From: Hirudo medicinalis
Lineage: Eukaryota; Annelida; Clitellata; Hirudinida; Hirudinidae
Assembly: GCA_011800805.1 (NCBI GenBank)
Contig: MPNW01000116.1
Span: 18,803-82,802 of the forward strand
Direction of reading: 5' to 3'
Length of the DNA: 64,000 nt
In this document: piece by piece, positions 37,895 to 48,983 of the stretch
How positions within the stretch are numbered: position 1 is the stretch's first letter
How the letters are laid out: every line of letters begins with the position of its first letter
Program-made: the position numbers and the translations under genes
Notes under the pieces: generated by a model
Database searches by the model: none
Told to the model about the DNA's origin: nothing
The model's input: the letters and a program-made list of their open reading frames with translations, nothing else

Positions 37895-39451
37895 CTAAAA
37901 TGCACATTTTTTTATGTAATAACATTTTAAGAAATTTCCAAAAAGTGATAAATAACGTCGGTAAGGGTCCCTTTGTGATACATTTAAATGGAGAATCAAA
38001 CTCCAAGACAGCATCAAGAAAGACGTGCCTTTCCTTCAATATCAATACTTTTACGGACAAACCGAGTTAGATTACTAGTACCTACGGTTAGAGTTGTGGT
38101 GCAGCATGAAAGGCTAACGATGACGTCGTTAGAAAGCTTCAGTACGTACTACGAAAAAGACTTTATACACAAAAGATAGAAACTCGAATCGAATATCTAC
38201 GCGCAAAACGAAAGGTACATAGTCTGCAACTTCGCCATCGATTCAGCTACGACCGATAAGGGTACGGAATATGAAAGATTACGAAATTCGGATGTCAAAA
38301 CGATACTCCAGAGTGTACCGGCAAGCTAATTCCCATGGTAGCCGCCTGCAACTGGAGGGGAATCATACAGATTCTGGAGGGGATTCGGCCTGGCGAGATG
38401 GCGTCTGGTGGGCATTGTGATCCAAACCCGCAGGACACCAACAAGATCTGTAGAGCCCATAAATGCAGCGGACAGAAATCAAGAACATTTAATCTTGGTT
38501 ATTAACAAAATTAAAATGAACTCATTATATAGTTGCACAACCTGTGCGATTTTTAACTGAGATTCTTGCACCTCACGATAAAGCAGGGTTAGTTAAAACG
38601 AATAACCTGAAAGAATAACAGTTAATGAACCTACCCTTCGATGAAACGTGGATAAATAAAATGATCAAAGTGAATTTCGAAATTTTCATGATAACTGATT
38701 TTAGATTGTTTGATTTGGTGACGTTAAACACAGTCTTGTCTAACAACGGATTTATTAAAACTGAATAGATATAAATTAATTAGTGTTGAACGAGCAAAAG
38801 GAATATTTCAAGAAGTCAAGATTTCTTACGTTCCGTTCTACGATAAATATAATTTAAGAGAAAGTATTAAAAAGTTCTTGCCCTTGCTCGATGTACATTA
38901 TATAACGTAGTTCATCCCAACGACGGACGTTTATTTTTGTTTGCTCTTTAATCGATTGCTTTCTGCAGATCACCGGTTTTTCAGATAGAGCGATATATAA
39001 TTCGACAAAGAAATTTACCAAATTGCCATTTTTATAAAGTCATTATCTAAAAATTATTTCTAAAAACTTTGAATGGGTCAGGTTATGGTTCTGGTTTAAA
39101 TTAATTATTGATGTAAATGCATATACCCCCGTTTACTTCATAAACAAAACACCGAAGAATAAAATAAAGGTTGGTTGGGAATGTGTTTCTGCCGATGCCT
39201 TTACTGCTTTTGGAAGAGGTCTGAAAATGTTTCGTTTTCAAAGTTAATTCTTTAAAGAGATGACTGAAAAATTTGGTTTTAAAGTTATGCCACCGCTCGA
39301 ATGCCAAGAGACGTCTCCCGGGACTTCGACTTTTCAGCAATGCAATTGTCAGAGTATTAGCTTCCAAAATTAAAGCAATTACTTGAATGTGCTAAGCATG
39401 CATAGCGCGACCTTTATATAATGGGCGATGATATAAAGACAAACAGTTTCA
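37895..39451. other. No gene recognised; possible mobile-element remnant
   Basis: Between about 38,200 and 38,450 the sequence is clearly richer in GC than its surroundings and reads in pieces like the tail of a retrotransposon protein (TEYERLRNSDVK, GIIQILEGIRPGEM). This is too degraded to name. The rest shows nothing. Confidence 0.3.
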
Positions 39452-39731
39452 TTACATTGCACACTCCTCCCTCCTGGCTTGAGTGAGATTGTTCCCCCAG
39501 TTGCAAACTTTCTTCACGTCGTCAAAATACTCTCCACCTGGACAGTCCATCCCACTGGCTATTTCATTGGAGCACATTAAAAACCGCCTACAATCATTAG
39601 GATATGCGTAGATCCCATTTGCTTTTCCCTTGCAGTTGGGGTCAGGAACTTCAGTCATATTTTTCTCTTCAAGTGACGGCCTTGAAGTGGTGGTCCGCCT
39701 AGACTTACTAAATTTACTGGATTGAGTCCCA
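39452..39731 (-). CDS. CBM14 exon B with Ser/Thr-rich linker
   Basis: A CTAACAG acceptor (phase 2) is followed by 92 codons and a stop. The first about 35 residues are a basic Ser/Thr linker (SKSRRTTTSRPS), the kind that joins a chitinase catalytic domain to its binding domain. The module follows: NCKGKANGIYAYPNDCRRF, LMCSNEIASGMDCPGGEYFD, KVCNW. The phase-2 start fits a GTACGT donor at 41,949 in the last catalytic exon of the chitinase upstream, so this is the best candidate for a chitin-binding 3' end of that gene. Confidence 0.78.
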
Positions 39732-40217
39732 CTGTTAGTGAGAAAAAGCATTTCATTGAAAATAGAAACAAATTTATGGTGCCTCATATAAATATAAAGT
39801 TCAATTTATTTCGATCCTGACTATGAGAGGACTGTATAATGGTTTGATTAAATATCTCAGATTAGATTTGTTTTTAATCCCTAATAAAAGCACATCAGTA
39901 ATATATGTATTTATTAATTTATGATGATGCAACTAAAAACGAGGGAATCGACTGATAAAGTAAATGACTATTGAGAGCTTCGTTTGATAAGCGAGTGATT
40001 TATTAGAGAAGGGGATTTGGGATTTGATTTATTTTGCAATGCCAACTGGTAACATATAGCGTGAGGAAGAGCTCTTGATATAAGCCTTGAAGCAGAAGGC
40101 CAAATTGTTGACAAATTAAAGCAGAAGTCATTGATTGCACATAAGCAATGGTTAATAAGAACAATTTCAATACTTTTGAGGGAAGCATTCGGTTTTTCTG
40201 GCAAGTGTAAGATCTAC

Positions 40218-40403
40218 CTTCCAGTTGCAGACCCTCTCCAACTCGTCAAAATAAAGTCCATCATGCATTTAACGACTTGAGCTATGCCACTGCTGCAGAC
40301 CACGAATGATTCGCAATCGGCTGGATTCACATATTCTCCATTTGGCATTCCATCGCAGTCAAATTCCAATTCATCAGATGATTCATCTGATTCAACTGGC
40401 CCG
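40218..40403 (-). CDS. CBM14 exon A with apparent frameshift
   Basis: A TTTTAG acceptor (phase 2), an acidic Ser linker (ESDESSDELEFD), then the first half of a module (CDGMPNGEYVNPADCESF, VVCSSGIAQVVKC). After that Cys the expected DGLYFDELERVCNW reads only in the next frame, so one base is missing near 40,264 relative to an intact module. Uncorrected, the exon is 186 bases with no stop and is phase 2 on both sides, so it could be spliced between the chitinase and exon B. The donor is AAG/GTAGAT. Either the copy is damaged, or the assembly has a one-base error. Confidence 0.65.
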
Positions 40404-41714
40404 CTAAAAGCAATTACTGAGATTAGTACAGCAAAAACTGCCTATATTTGATATATAGGGTAAAACTGTGTCTATGGACACTTATTTCAAGAACTGTAAT
40501 ACAATTTGACCATAAATTACAGTGCGAAATTACGAAACTTGAATAAAAGCATTGAAATGGTTCAGAAACTTGCCAATAAGAACTTTTTGTAAGAAAAATG
40601 TTTTGTTAACAAAAATTTGTAAAAGTATAAAAAAAGTATCTTCGGATTTAATCATATTTCAAGCTTCCTGTTCGCAAGTGTTCAAGTGGCTTTTGATTGA
40701 TTTTCAGCAGGTTGTTAGCTATGGATTCTCAGAAAAGACCGGTTACCATTGGAAAAGACCTAACCCTGGTTACCGTTGGAAAAGACATTGGAAAAAGTCA
40801 TTTCCAATTATGAAAGAACTAATTCTAACTCAAAATTTACCGAAGACTTCAAAGTTAGCCGACATCAGATGTCAATATAGCGAAGTTAATGTCAAAGTGT
40901 CTGAATGGTTCTGCTTAGCTCAGGGTTAGGGTTAGGTTAGGGTTAGGGTTAGGGTTAGCATCTACCAGTAACAAGTCTATTGCTGGCAGCTCCGGTTGCA
41001 AAGGAATTGAGCAGGACAATTTATATCTGTTCTTCCTCCAGACTTTTTACGAATGAAGTTGCGTTGGACGAAGGATGTGAAATCGCACGAGACAATGATG
41101 CTTGTTTCAATGAAGCTGAACATGAAGAAAGCACTGTCGAGCCTTACAACTGATCATTTACCCCCATGAAGCCTGGAATAAGACATGAGCTCTTATTCTG
41201 TGCCAATTCAATGCCTTTCCTAGAAGACATCATTTGAAATATTAAAGACAAGATCTGGAAGGCAAGGGTTAGGGACACAGAAAGGACCAAACTTACTATC
41301 AAAACATTTTAATAAATTATAATAGCTGCGCGGTTTCTTCTTATATCTTGTCAACTAATGTTAATATGTTGTCAATTTGTATGGGTTTACTATTTCCTTT
41401 GGTTTAACAGCTTGATTTATTCACAGTTTTTACTGCATAGTAAGGTAAAGTTGTAAAGTCTCTAAAACTTTTCGGTTGATAAGAAACGAATTGATTGGTT
41501 ACGCCCAGAATGCATAACTACTTTACGTGGCTTTCTATTGGATTTCTGGGCCCTCCGATTAATGAATGAAACATACTAAAACCTCAGCTAATTTTGTACG
41601 CATAATCGAAAAGCCTATCAAATTATTTGCATAACTGATGTTATCGCATTCTTAATCAGCGAAAAATTTTGTTATCGTGCGTTTTCACCTTGCGAGGTCG
41701 AGAAATATTAAATG
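40404..41714. repeat. Interstitial TTAGGG tract; otherwise no gene
   Basis: Between 40,920 and 40,958 there is a run of GGGTTA units (one a shortened GGTTA). Just before it a stretch of about 27 bases is duplicated in tandem (GGTTACC.TTGGAAAAGAC, 40,740-40,790), inside a 125-codon open frame with no recognisable domain. Both look like repeat-derived sequence. Confidence 0.6.
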
Positions 41715-44700
41715 TTAATTGCAATGTGGAAATACTCGCTTTTTTTGATCATCATTTCTTTCTGGACTCTCACTGGTAGAAACCTCAGCTTTGTCACTGT
41801 TTAAAAAAATGTCACTAAATTTTATTTTGGTGTATAAATAATTACAATATATCGTTATATATATATAGTTATCGTGTCCTACCTTAGCGTTCATCTTTTT
41901 AACAAGTGTTAACATAAACAATACTAAAGCTAAACCAACGATGACGTACCCCTGAAAATTTTGATCAGTTGCATAGTTTAGGGCATTAAGTAGAGGAAAC
42001 TTTTCCGACCCACAGGTGCCTCTGAAATCATCGAAAGACAACTCCCACAAGAACCACCCACCCAAGTTTTTATTCTTTAAGTAATCCACCTGTGTTATTA
42101 AAAAGTAATTTACTATATTTTAGTTTGAAATCTTGTAACAAAAATCTGACACGAGATGTTAACAAAATTTCCTCCTCCTATAAAACTGGCGTGTCCTACT
42201 CTTCAAGTTATGCTGAGGACATTAATTAAATACTACTACAGTATAAGACTGGTGTAATGACTCTTGGAGAATTTTTGAAAATTTTTCAATTCTCAAACTC
42301 ATATTAATGTTGTCACGGAATTAGAGCTTTAATCGTTAAGCTTTTACAAATGAACGGAATGAACGCACCCGTATTATTAATACTATTATTAACAAGTACA
42401 AAGACAGTCTCCGGCAATAAAACGAATGAACAAAGCCAAATCTCAGCGTAATCAACAAATCAAAACTAAGCCTTATTCCCACAGAGTTAAATATCTTTTA
42501 CAATAACATTAAATGTTTTTATATCTGGAAATCATCCTAATAAGGCTAGAACATTCCGTGCTCGAGCAATGCCAATTAAAAGCACTTTTTAGTGGTCTGA
42601 TCATCTACAATCTGATCACTAATCTAAAACGGTGGTTGATAGAAAGTTAATTAGAAAATGAGGGAGATCATTTTTGTCACATTAAAGAATCAAATGTTTT
42701 ATTGAAATGAATGAATGCTAGTGATAAAAATAGTTTTTGCATAAAACAACATGTAACTGTTGAATAACGAGCTGTAACACTTGATGCTCACAATCAATTC
42801 AACACATCTCTGCAAATTAATCCCTTCCCATATAAATGTAGAATGAAAATATCGTGCTAGAACTCCATGAAATTATGGTTTTGCAATGTATTCGACATGA
42901 TTCAAACGAACAATGCTTAAAGGGTTACTTTAATGAACGTAGACAGAAAAACCACATAATTGTTGTGACTCATTAAATTTTTTTGTAATTAAACAATTGC
43001 AATGTTTTTTGTAGAAACTTTCTAATTAAGACAAATGTTAATTTTTCAAGCCTTAAAAATTATTCAAAATGCGATAAAAAGTTGCTCCATTATGGTCTGG
43101 TGATTAATCTGACTCTGGCAGCATATGTTCTAGCCTCGTAATGGAAGCAATCATAACGTAGCGGACGTGACATTAATACACATACACATACACACACTAA
43201 TGATTAGATTTGACATCAATGAAGGAAACGAACTTTCATCGTCAAACTTTTGACGTTATCATAACCAATCCAGGTAGAGCCTGATACCACGTAGGGAGCA
43301 TCCTGTTCCTCAATCCACCTTTTCTCTGAGTTTACATCATTAACGATGGGACATATCTAAAAATGTCATTTAAGGTTCTGTAAATTATTTTTCTGAGTAA
43401 TAAATTGTAACTAATACATACATACAACATACAGTCGAGATATTACAGAGATTTTCTTTATTTTTGCAAACAATATTATTAAATATTATTTATTATTGTT
43501 CTGATAAATATTTCCAATCTTAAATGACTTAATAATTATTATTAGCAATAATTCTTCAGTATTAATCGCCGCTCTTTTTCATTTTTACCTCGTAATACGC
43601 AAGTATCCCACTGGAACCTGTGTGCTTTCCTGCCTGGCAGCCACTAATTGCCTCTGCTCCCACTTCCGTGTTGATGGAAGAGGCTAAAGTGAAGCAATTT
43701 CCATAACTAGCCATGCCCACAAGAAGTTTACTAGCGTCGGCACCATTATCTATCCAGTAACGAACGGCCCAGTCCTACTCAGTGCAATTATTTAAAATGT
43801 AAGACAAACTAATTGTTTGCATTTCAAAATTAAAATAGATCATACCACACTCATAGTATCGTTGCCAATTGAGTAAAGGGGCGAATTATGACCGGTGACT
43901 TTATCAGAGGCTCCGTGAAAACCATACGTCATAATGTTTATGAAATCTAGATGCCTTAGAAAAATGTTTAATTGAAAATTTATATTTGGAATTAATTGAT
44001 TTTCTAATTTTGGAAATACGTCTCCGAAGATACGTCGTTTTGGAGAGGAGCAAAGATGGGTAAAGGATTTTGAGTTTGAGACAAACTATCAAAGGAAACT
44101 TTTCGAAAAAAAAATATAAAAAGTTGACAAAAACTACTTAAAATAACTGAAATAATGTCCCTATATGAATCGTATAACTTTTGTTTTGCTACTTTCTTAC
44201 TTTCCGATGACGTCAATTTCGTATGCCGTTTCCAGGTAATGCTCTCTAGCAGCTACAGCCGCGCTGAGTAACAGCTTTGACCTGTTACCAGACAATTGCT
44301 CTCCATCGAAAGCTTCGCGGAGTTCCTGTCGTACAAATTTAAATGATAATTTTAACAACCAGTCGATAAATGATAATAAAATAAAAGATTCCAAGTGAGT
44401 AAAATATTAACAAAATTAATTTTGTCACTTTAATTTCTTTTCTTTTAAATTTTGTTTAGTCGCGATTGTAGGGAAGACATCGTTGGCATACAGGTTAGCT
44501 TAGAGGGTTGCGTTCCTGCGTGCGGCAGTGAAAGACTACATTCGTTATTTGTTATATGAACAACCCACCCTGTACCGCCAGAGATGCTCTCGGGAAGCGA
44601 CGCTATAGAAATGGTCGAGTGATTATAGTGCTTTCACATTCGTTATGGACGCATAAAGCTCAATACAGATACTGTTACGTAATTACTAATGAATGAGATC

Positions 44701-45555
44701 TACATATTACCTGAACCAAATGACTAAACTTTTGCTTATCATCCGGAGGACTGCCTCTGCTCCCGGGATACTCAAAATCCAAATTTAACCCATCAAAGTT
44801 ATGCAATCTGAGGAATTGAATTGAACTCGTGACAAAACTAATTCTGCTTTCCTTAGTGGAGAGCATGACGGTCATATCATTAGTGCCTGCACTCCATCCT
44901 CCTACTGCCAGCAATACTTTCAGTTTGGTATTAATTTTCTTGAGATCTGTCAGTCGGCTATACCTGGCATTTCATAATTTGATTTTTATTAATTTGGGCG
45001 TGCTGTTATATTGGATAATAATTTTAATATTTCAAATTTGAGCAAATGACATATATAAGCTATATCAAGTTTCTTCATGTTAATCCATCATTTATGGCAT
45101 TTCGTGAAAAACATGATGCCTTACATCCCTTTGCTCCATTCTGTTGGTTCATCACTCCATTCAAAAGCTGCTAAGTTATTGCCCGCTAATTTGGCAAAAG
45201 CCATAATTACATGGGAGCATAGCCTGGAGTCTAAATCCTCAGGAAGGAATTTGAATGCATTTCTATACTGAGACTGGTTGGTATAATAACAAACTCTCAT
45301 GTATTCTGGAAGTTTTAGATAATCTTTAAAATGTACTAAAACGTTTTAGATATTATTTTAAATTTACTTAATATTGCTATTCAATTAATGATGCCAGTTG
45401 ATCATTTATTGCGATTCTTTGACTAAGAGCAAATGACATTATAGTGCATAAGAGCCATTATTATTTAGAATATGTAATAATTAAAAATAATTCTTGCAAC
45501 CCTTTGGAGAAACACAGGCAAGCAATGCTATAAAAAATAACTTCAAACTAGGCAT
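41715..45555 (-). CDS. GH18 chitinase, membrane-anchored or alternatively ended
   Basis: Exons 45555-45501 (signal peptide LKLFFIALLACV), 45293-45125, 44963-44711, 44325-44201, 43954-43846, 43774-43589, 43356-43234 and 42089-41950 or 41883 join in phase. The TIM barrel reads VCYYTN at the start, LLAVGGWS, FDGLNLDFEYPGSRGSPP, INIMTYGFHG, LLVGMASYG and NLGGWFLWELSFDDFRGTCG. In DxxDxDxE the second Asp is Asn, as I recall for Ym1, but the catalytic Glu is kept. Chitinases cleave beta-1,4-GlcNAc links of chitin. After the barrel, the exon either continues into a membrane segment (YVIVGLALVLFMLTLV) or uses a GTACGT donor (phase 2) to reach the tail exon 41796-41715, or perhaps CBM14 exons A and B. 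Unspliced, the frame stays open to 41715. Length about 410-465 residues. Confidence 0.88.
42095..43230. other. Chitinase intron, little content
   Basis: No exon is seen. At about 43,095-43,140 a sequence like TGGTCTGGTGATTAATCTGAC recalls the box A region of the family B tRNA-like repeats. A short CACATA run lies at 43,180-43,197. Confidence 0.35.
44487..44690 (+). repeat. SINE-like repeat, family A
   Basis: It starts CAGGTTAGCTTAGAGGGTTG and contains the ACAACCCACC/TGTACCGCCAGAGATGC section and tail (GGACGCATAAAGCTC, AATACAGATAC). This is one of the longest copies. It lies in the chitinase intron between exons 3 and 4, opposite in orientation to the gene. Confidence 0.7.
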
Positions 45556-45867
45556 TACAAAGCTAGTAGCGATTTTGAGACTTAATGCTTTTGAATTACA
45601 ACGCTTCCGATGTTGACGTCATGCATCTTTGTTTCATGAAATAGTTAAATGTTAAAAGCAAAATTAACTGCAGAACTCATAACTGAAAATTAAAGCCATC
45701 TAAATCAACAACATAAATGCACCTCAGTTTTAAATATGTTGCACCTAAAAAAGTTATGGATGCAGTCCCTGATGAAGTTATTAGCTTATTTATGATTATA
45801 AAGATAATGATAATGAATCCGAATTTGATTCTAGTAGAATATGTTCCAGCGGATTTTCAAGACCACT

Positions 45868-46440
45868 TCAAGGATGGGAATATCTTTCCACGAAGAAAAA
45901 AGTTTGTAAGTTGGAGCGAAACCCGACTTGATCAGAGTTTGTTATTGATAAGGAGAGTCTATTCCAGATTTGCGGACCAATTAAGTCTATGGATCTGCGT
46001 CGAGCTGTTGACGAGGGAGCCTCTGGCTGCTTAACTGAGCCCCCGCCTTCCCGGGATGTGCGTTGCACGGGTGAAAGACAGATAGGACGTCATTTGACCT
46101 AAGAGAGATTTGAATACAAATGCAGATATCTTATACTTTATTCTTTGACGAATGCTTAGCTAATGGAGGTCATGGAGAAATGGAATGTCGTGGGCAGGTT
46201 TTCTTTTCTTGCGAATTATCTGCGAATTATATTGCAGCAGCTGCATTGATGACACGCTGAAGCTGCTCAAAGTACCGACAGGTACGTAAACCAAACAGGG
46301 CTGAGTTGCCGTAGTAAATATTTGAGAGAATCAGGGCTTTTACAAGAAACCTCCTGGCATCTTTCGAGAATGGGCCGGGAACGCTGCAAATTTCTTTGAG
46401 ATGTTTAGCAGGATCAGCGGCATAGCCAGGATTTAAAAAT
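45868..46440 (-). mobile_element. LINE reverse-transcriptase thumb/C-terminal fragment
   Basis: Reading down the minus strand: SKDARRFLVKALILSNIYYG, FEQLQRVINAAA, a stop, FLHDLH then LSIRQRIKYKISAFVFKSLL, and finally LIGPQIWNRLSLSI. This is the expected order for the end of a non-LTR reverse transcriptase. It is a different family from the ATT-tailed LINE and contains several stops. The piece at 47.1-47.3 kb encodes the region just upstream of it and may be the same copy split by later insertions. Confidence 0.8.
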
Positions 46441-46459
46441 TGATCGAACTAGGGGGAAA

Positions 46460-46668
46460 ATTACTTATATGCATATATATATATATATATATATGCATAT
46501 ATATGCATATATATAGTGGTTATAATATATAATATAATTATATTATATTATGCATTATATATTATATTATATTATAATTATATTATATTATTATGCATTA
46601 TATATTATATATATGTTATAACAGTATATATTATAATATATAATATATGTTATATGTATATATATGTA
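46460..46668. repeat. TA-rich palindromic tract
   Basis: Runs of (TA)n, ATATATGCATATAT and TTATATTATA units over about 200 bases. It is self-complementary at many scales and is expected to be unstable. Confidence 0.85.
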
Positions 46669-46689
46669 GAATGAAGGTAAAATGTTAAA

Positions 46690-46850
46690 AATGCAGCAGT
46701 CGTAACATGTCGTGTTCGCAACCCAGCCTGCAGCTCCAGGAAGCGCCCTCGGGTAGGGGCGCTACACAAATGGTAGGGTTATTAAAGGGTGCCCAGTCGG
46801 ATACATAATGCATTCAAAAGATCGGTTAAATACACATATTAAAGATTCAA
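46690..46850 (+). repeat. SINE-like repeat, family A
   Basis: It contains GTGTTCGCAACCCAGCCTGC, CTCGGGTAGGGGCGCTACAC, GGATACATAATGCATTC and AATACACAT. The head is missing. Confidence 0.7.
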
Positions 46851-47094
46851 GTCTACCATGAGTCATTGTAAGTCCTGTTTTAACTAAAGATAGTTTAGAA
46901 AAACCACGTTCTACACTTGCTTTAGTGACTGGCAATGTCATACATATTCTTTACAAATACCGGAGGTCATTGTAGTCCAAAAGGAATTTTCTTGTAAGTG
47001 CCACTAAATGAGGTTACTCAAGGTAACGCAAAGACACTAGTAATTTAATTTTCACTTTAATTTTTTAATTAAAACTTTTAATATGTAACATTAT

Positions 47095-47310
47095 GTCTGA
47101 AACTTTCTAAAGATCCAATGAGCAGGATCGTGTAGTTCCGTTGATATGAGTGGTCATAAAACATTCGGAATCCATCCAAACCTCCCAGAGAAGCAGGATT
47201 AGGTCGGAGCAGATAGCAACCGGCTTGGAAGAGAGCTCAGAAGCAAGTCGGTCGATGGAGCACCACATCACCTCAATTTTGATAAATTGAACTTGGAGTC
47301 GACTGCTGAA
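47095..47310 (-). mobile_element. LINE reverse-transcriptase fragment
   Basis: The minus strand encodes SSRLQVQFIKIEVMWCSIDR and VAICSDLILL, matching the usual RLQLN..KTE.MWC and SDLVL segments that follow the YADD box. The sequence then shifts frame. Confidence 0.7.
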
Positions 47311-47407
47311 CACCCAGTTCTTTCTTCTTTGAATTTATATTATTTACTGATACTAATCTCATTGTTACTTGTGAACTATTATGAGATTTATTATGAGATA
47401 TTTAATC

Positions 47408-48105
47408 AGTGCCGGATTTAGGCATGGTCGGGATGTGCCATTGCATAGGGGCCTCCAACAACCGGACCTTTCACAAAAAACATAACTAGATTAAAAATCA
47501 ACCGTTACAGATGCAATTAAAAACTAATACTTCAAAAGACACTCAAAAACAGAGGTATTTGATATATTGAAAAATATGGAAGTAAACGGAAACAACAGTT
47601 AACCACATAACATAGTTTTAGAACAATTAACAAAACTATTTCAACAGATAATGTTTGAAATGTTAAATAAATCACAATTAAATTTTTATCCAGATTTTCA
47701 ACGTATAAAAAACTTAAAAGACTTGGCCAACGGCCACAAAATTAACGATTACATATTTGAAATCGGCTCAACGTTACCAGGTGAGGGCCTTTGCCCGGGT
47801 TTTGAAGATCTTATTATTTGTGAGGGGGAGGAGCTATGTTTTGCCACAAAAAGTGATGTGTGGTGTAATTTTTTATTTCTTTTTTTTATTTAATGCAATT
47901 TAATAAACTAAGTATGTGTTTAAATTATTTAATTAAATTATGTAATTATTCTGTTTATACTGAATTAAATTGATTAATGGACATTTCCCATACCATTGTT
48001 AATTCCTGCAATTGTTGGGTGGGTATGGATAGTACCGCATTTAGGCATGGTCGGGATGTGCCACTGCTCAGGGTCCTCCGCCTGAGTAAATCCGGCGATG
48101 GGTAT
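47408..48105. mobile_element. hAT-like non-autonomous element or solo ends
   Basis: GCCGGATTTAGGCATGGTCG is found at 47,414 and, as CCGCATTTAGGCATGGTCG, at 48,030. The second copy ends in TAAATCCGGC, the inverted form of the first. Such GCCGGATTTA/GGGGCC ends are common on hAT transposons. An 80-codon open frame at 47,651-47,893 lies between them, without a recognised domain. Confidence 0.5.
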
Positions 48106-48189
48106 GGATAGAACTATTTAGTGTGAAACATTAATATGTCAGGAAAAGTCAATATCTGTGCTAAACTCCATTTTAAGGAGACGCTGCTG

Positions 48190-48600
48190 ATGAAATCTTT
48201 AGTAATAAACTTTTGCCAGAGAGAGACTAAGATGTTTAAGGGTCTAGGAAATTTGAGTTATAAGGAGAGATTAAGAAGGTGCAAATATAAAACAAATCTA
48301 GAAACAAGGGAAGCAGAGGTGATCTCATAGAAACGTTCAAGAGATTAACAGGGAGAGATTTACCGCCTGAGGCCACTAAAAGCAGTTCCACAGGAGGGCA
48401 TGGATGCCAATTACACAGGATGGCAAAGAATTATCTGAAGAATAACTGATTCAGCACGAGAGTAGTTAATCTGTGGAACAAGCTAGACGAGGAGACAACA
48501 CATTCAGATTCGGTGGAACTATTTAAAATAGGACTGTCGAAATTCGGGTATTGAATTATAAAGGAGTGGTTCATCACATAGACATTAGTCTACTTAAGCC
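48190..48600 (+). mobile_element. LINE C-terminal fragment
   Basis: LSYKERLRRCKYKTNLETRE, then in shifted frames DLIETFKRLTGRDLPP and STRVVNLWNKLDEE, match the tail of reverse transcriptases of the type LSY.ERL..L.L.TLE.RR, DLI...K.L.G, RVVNLWN.L. Decayed. Confidence 0.75.
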
Positions 48601-48983
48601 ACTACAAATTAATGTTATGATAAGGTGCTCTAGTGGCCTGACAGAATTTTAGAGTGAGAGCATTTGGTTGAGACTGGATCCACATTTCTCAAACACATTG
48701 ATATGAATTGAAAACCATAAAGTGGAATTTCTGAATGTAATTTCCTTAGTCCATAATAACTGTAGGTGGCATCCATTGGTTGATTTTATTTATTTATTTA
48801 ACATGAAGCAATCGTTCTTTGGTGCCAAGAAATGAAGCGAATAATGTGAAAATCACTCTTTATAAAAATAAGTTCGAATAATGTTATACATGAAAATCTC
48901 TTTTTAATATTAATCAGATATAATATGTATTCTTTTATAATTGTTTAGTGCGAATCTGTATTATAAGCATACTTCCAGCTTCT
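48601..48983. other. CEP89 3' flank
   Basis: AT-rich with no distinct feature. It should contain the polyadenylation site of the minus-strand gene that ends at 48,984. Confidence 0.4.

Noticed and set aside
40552..40929. 125-codon plus-strand frame
   Set aside because: Contains a tandem duplication and runs into TTAGGG repeats; no signal, domain or splice context.
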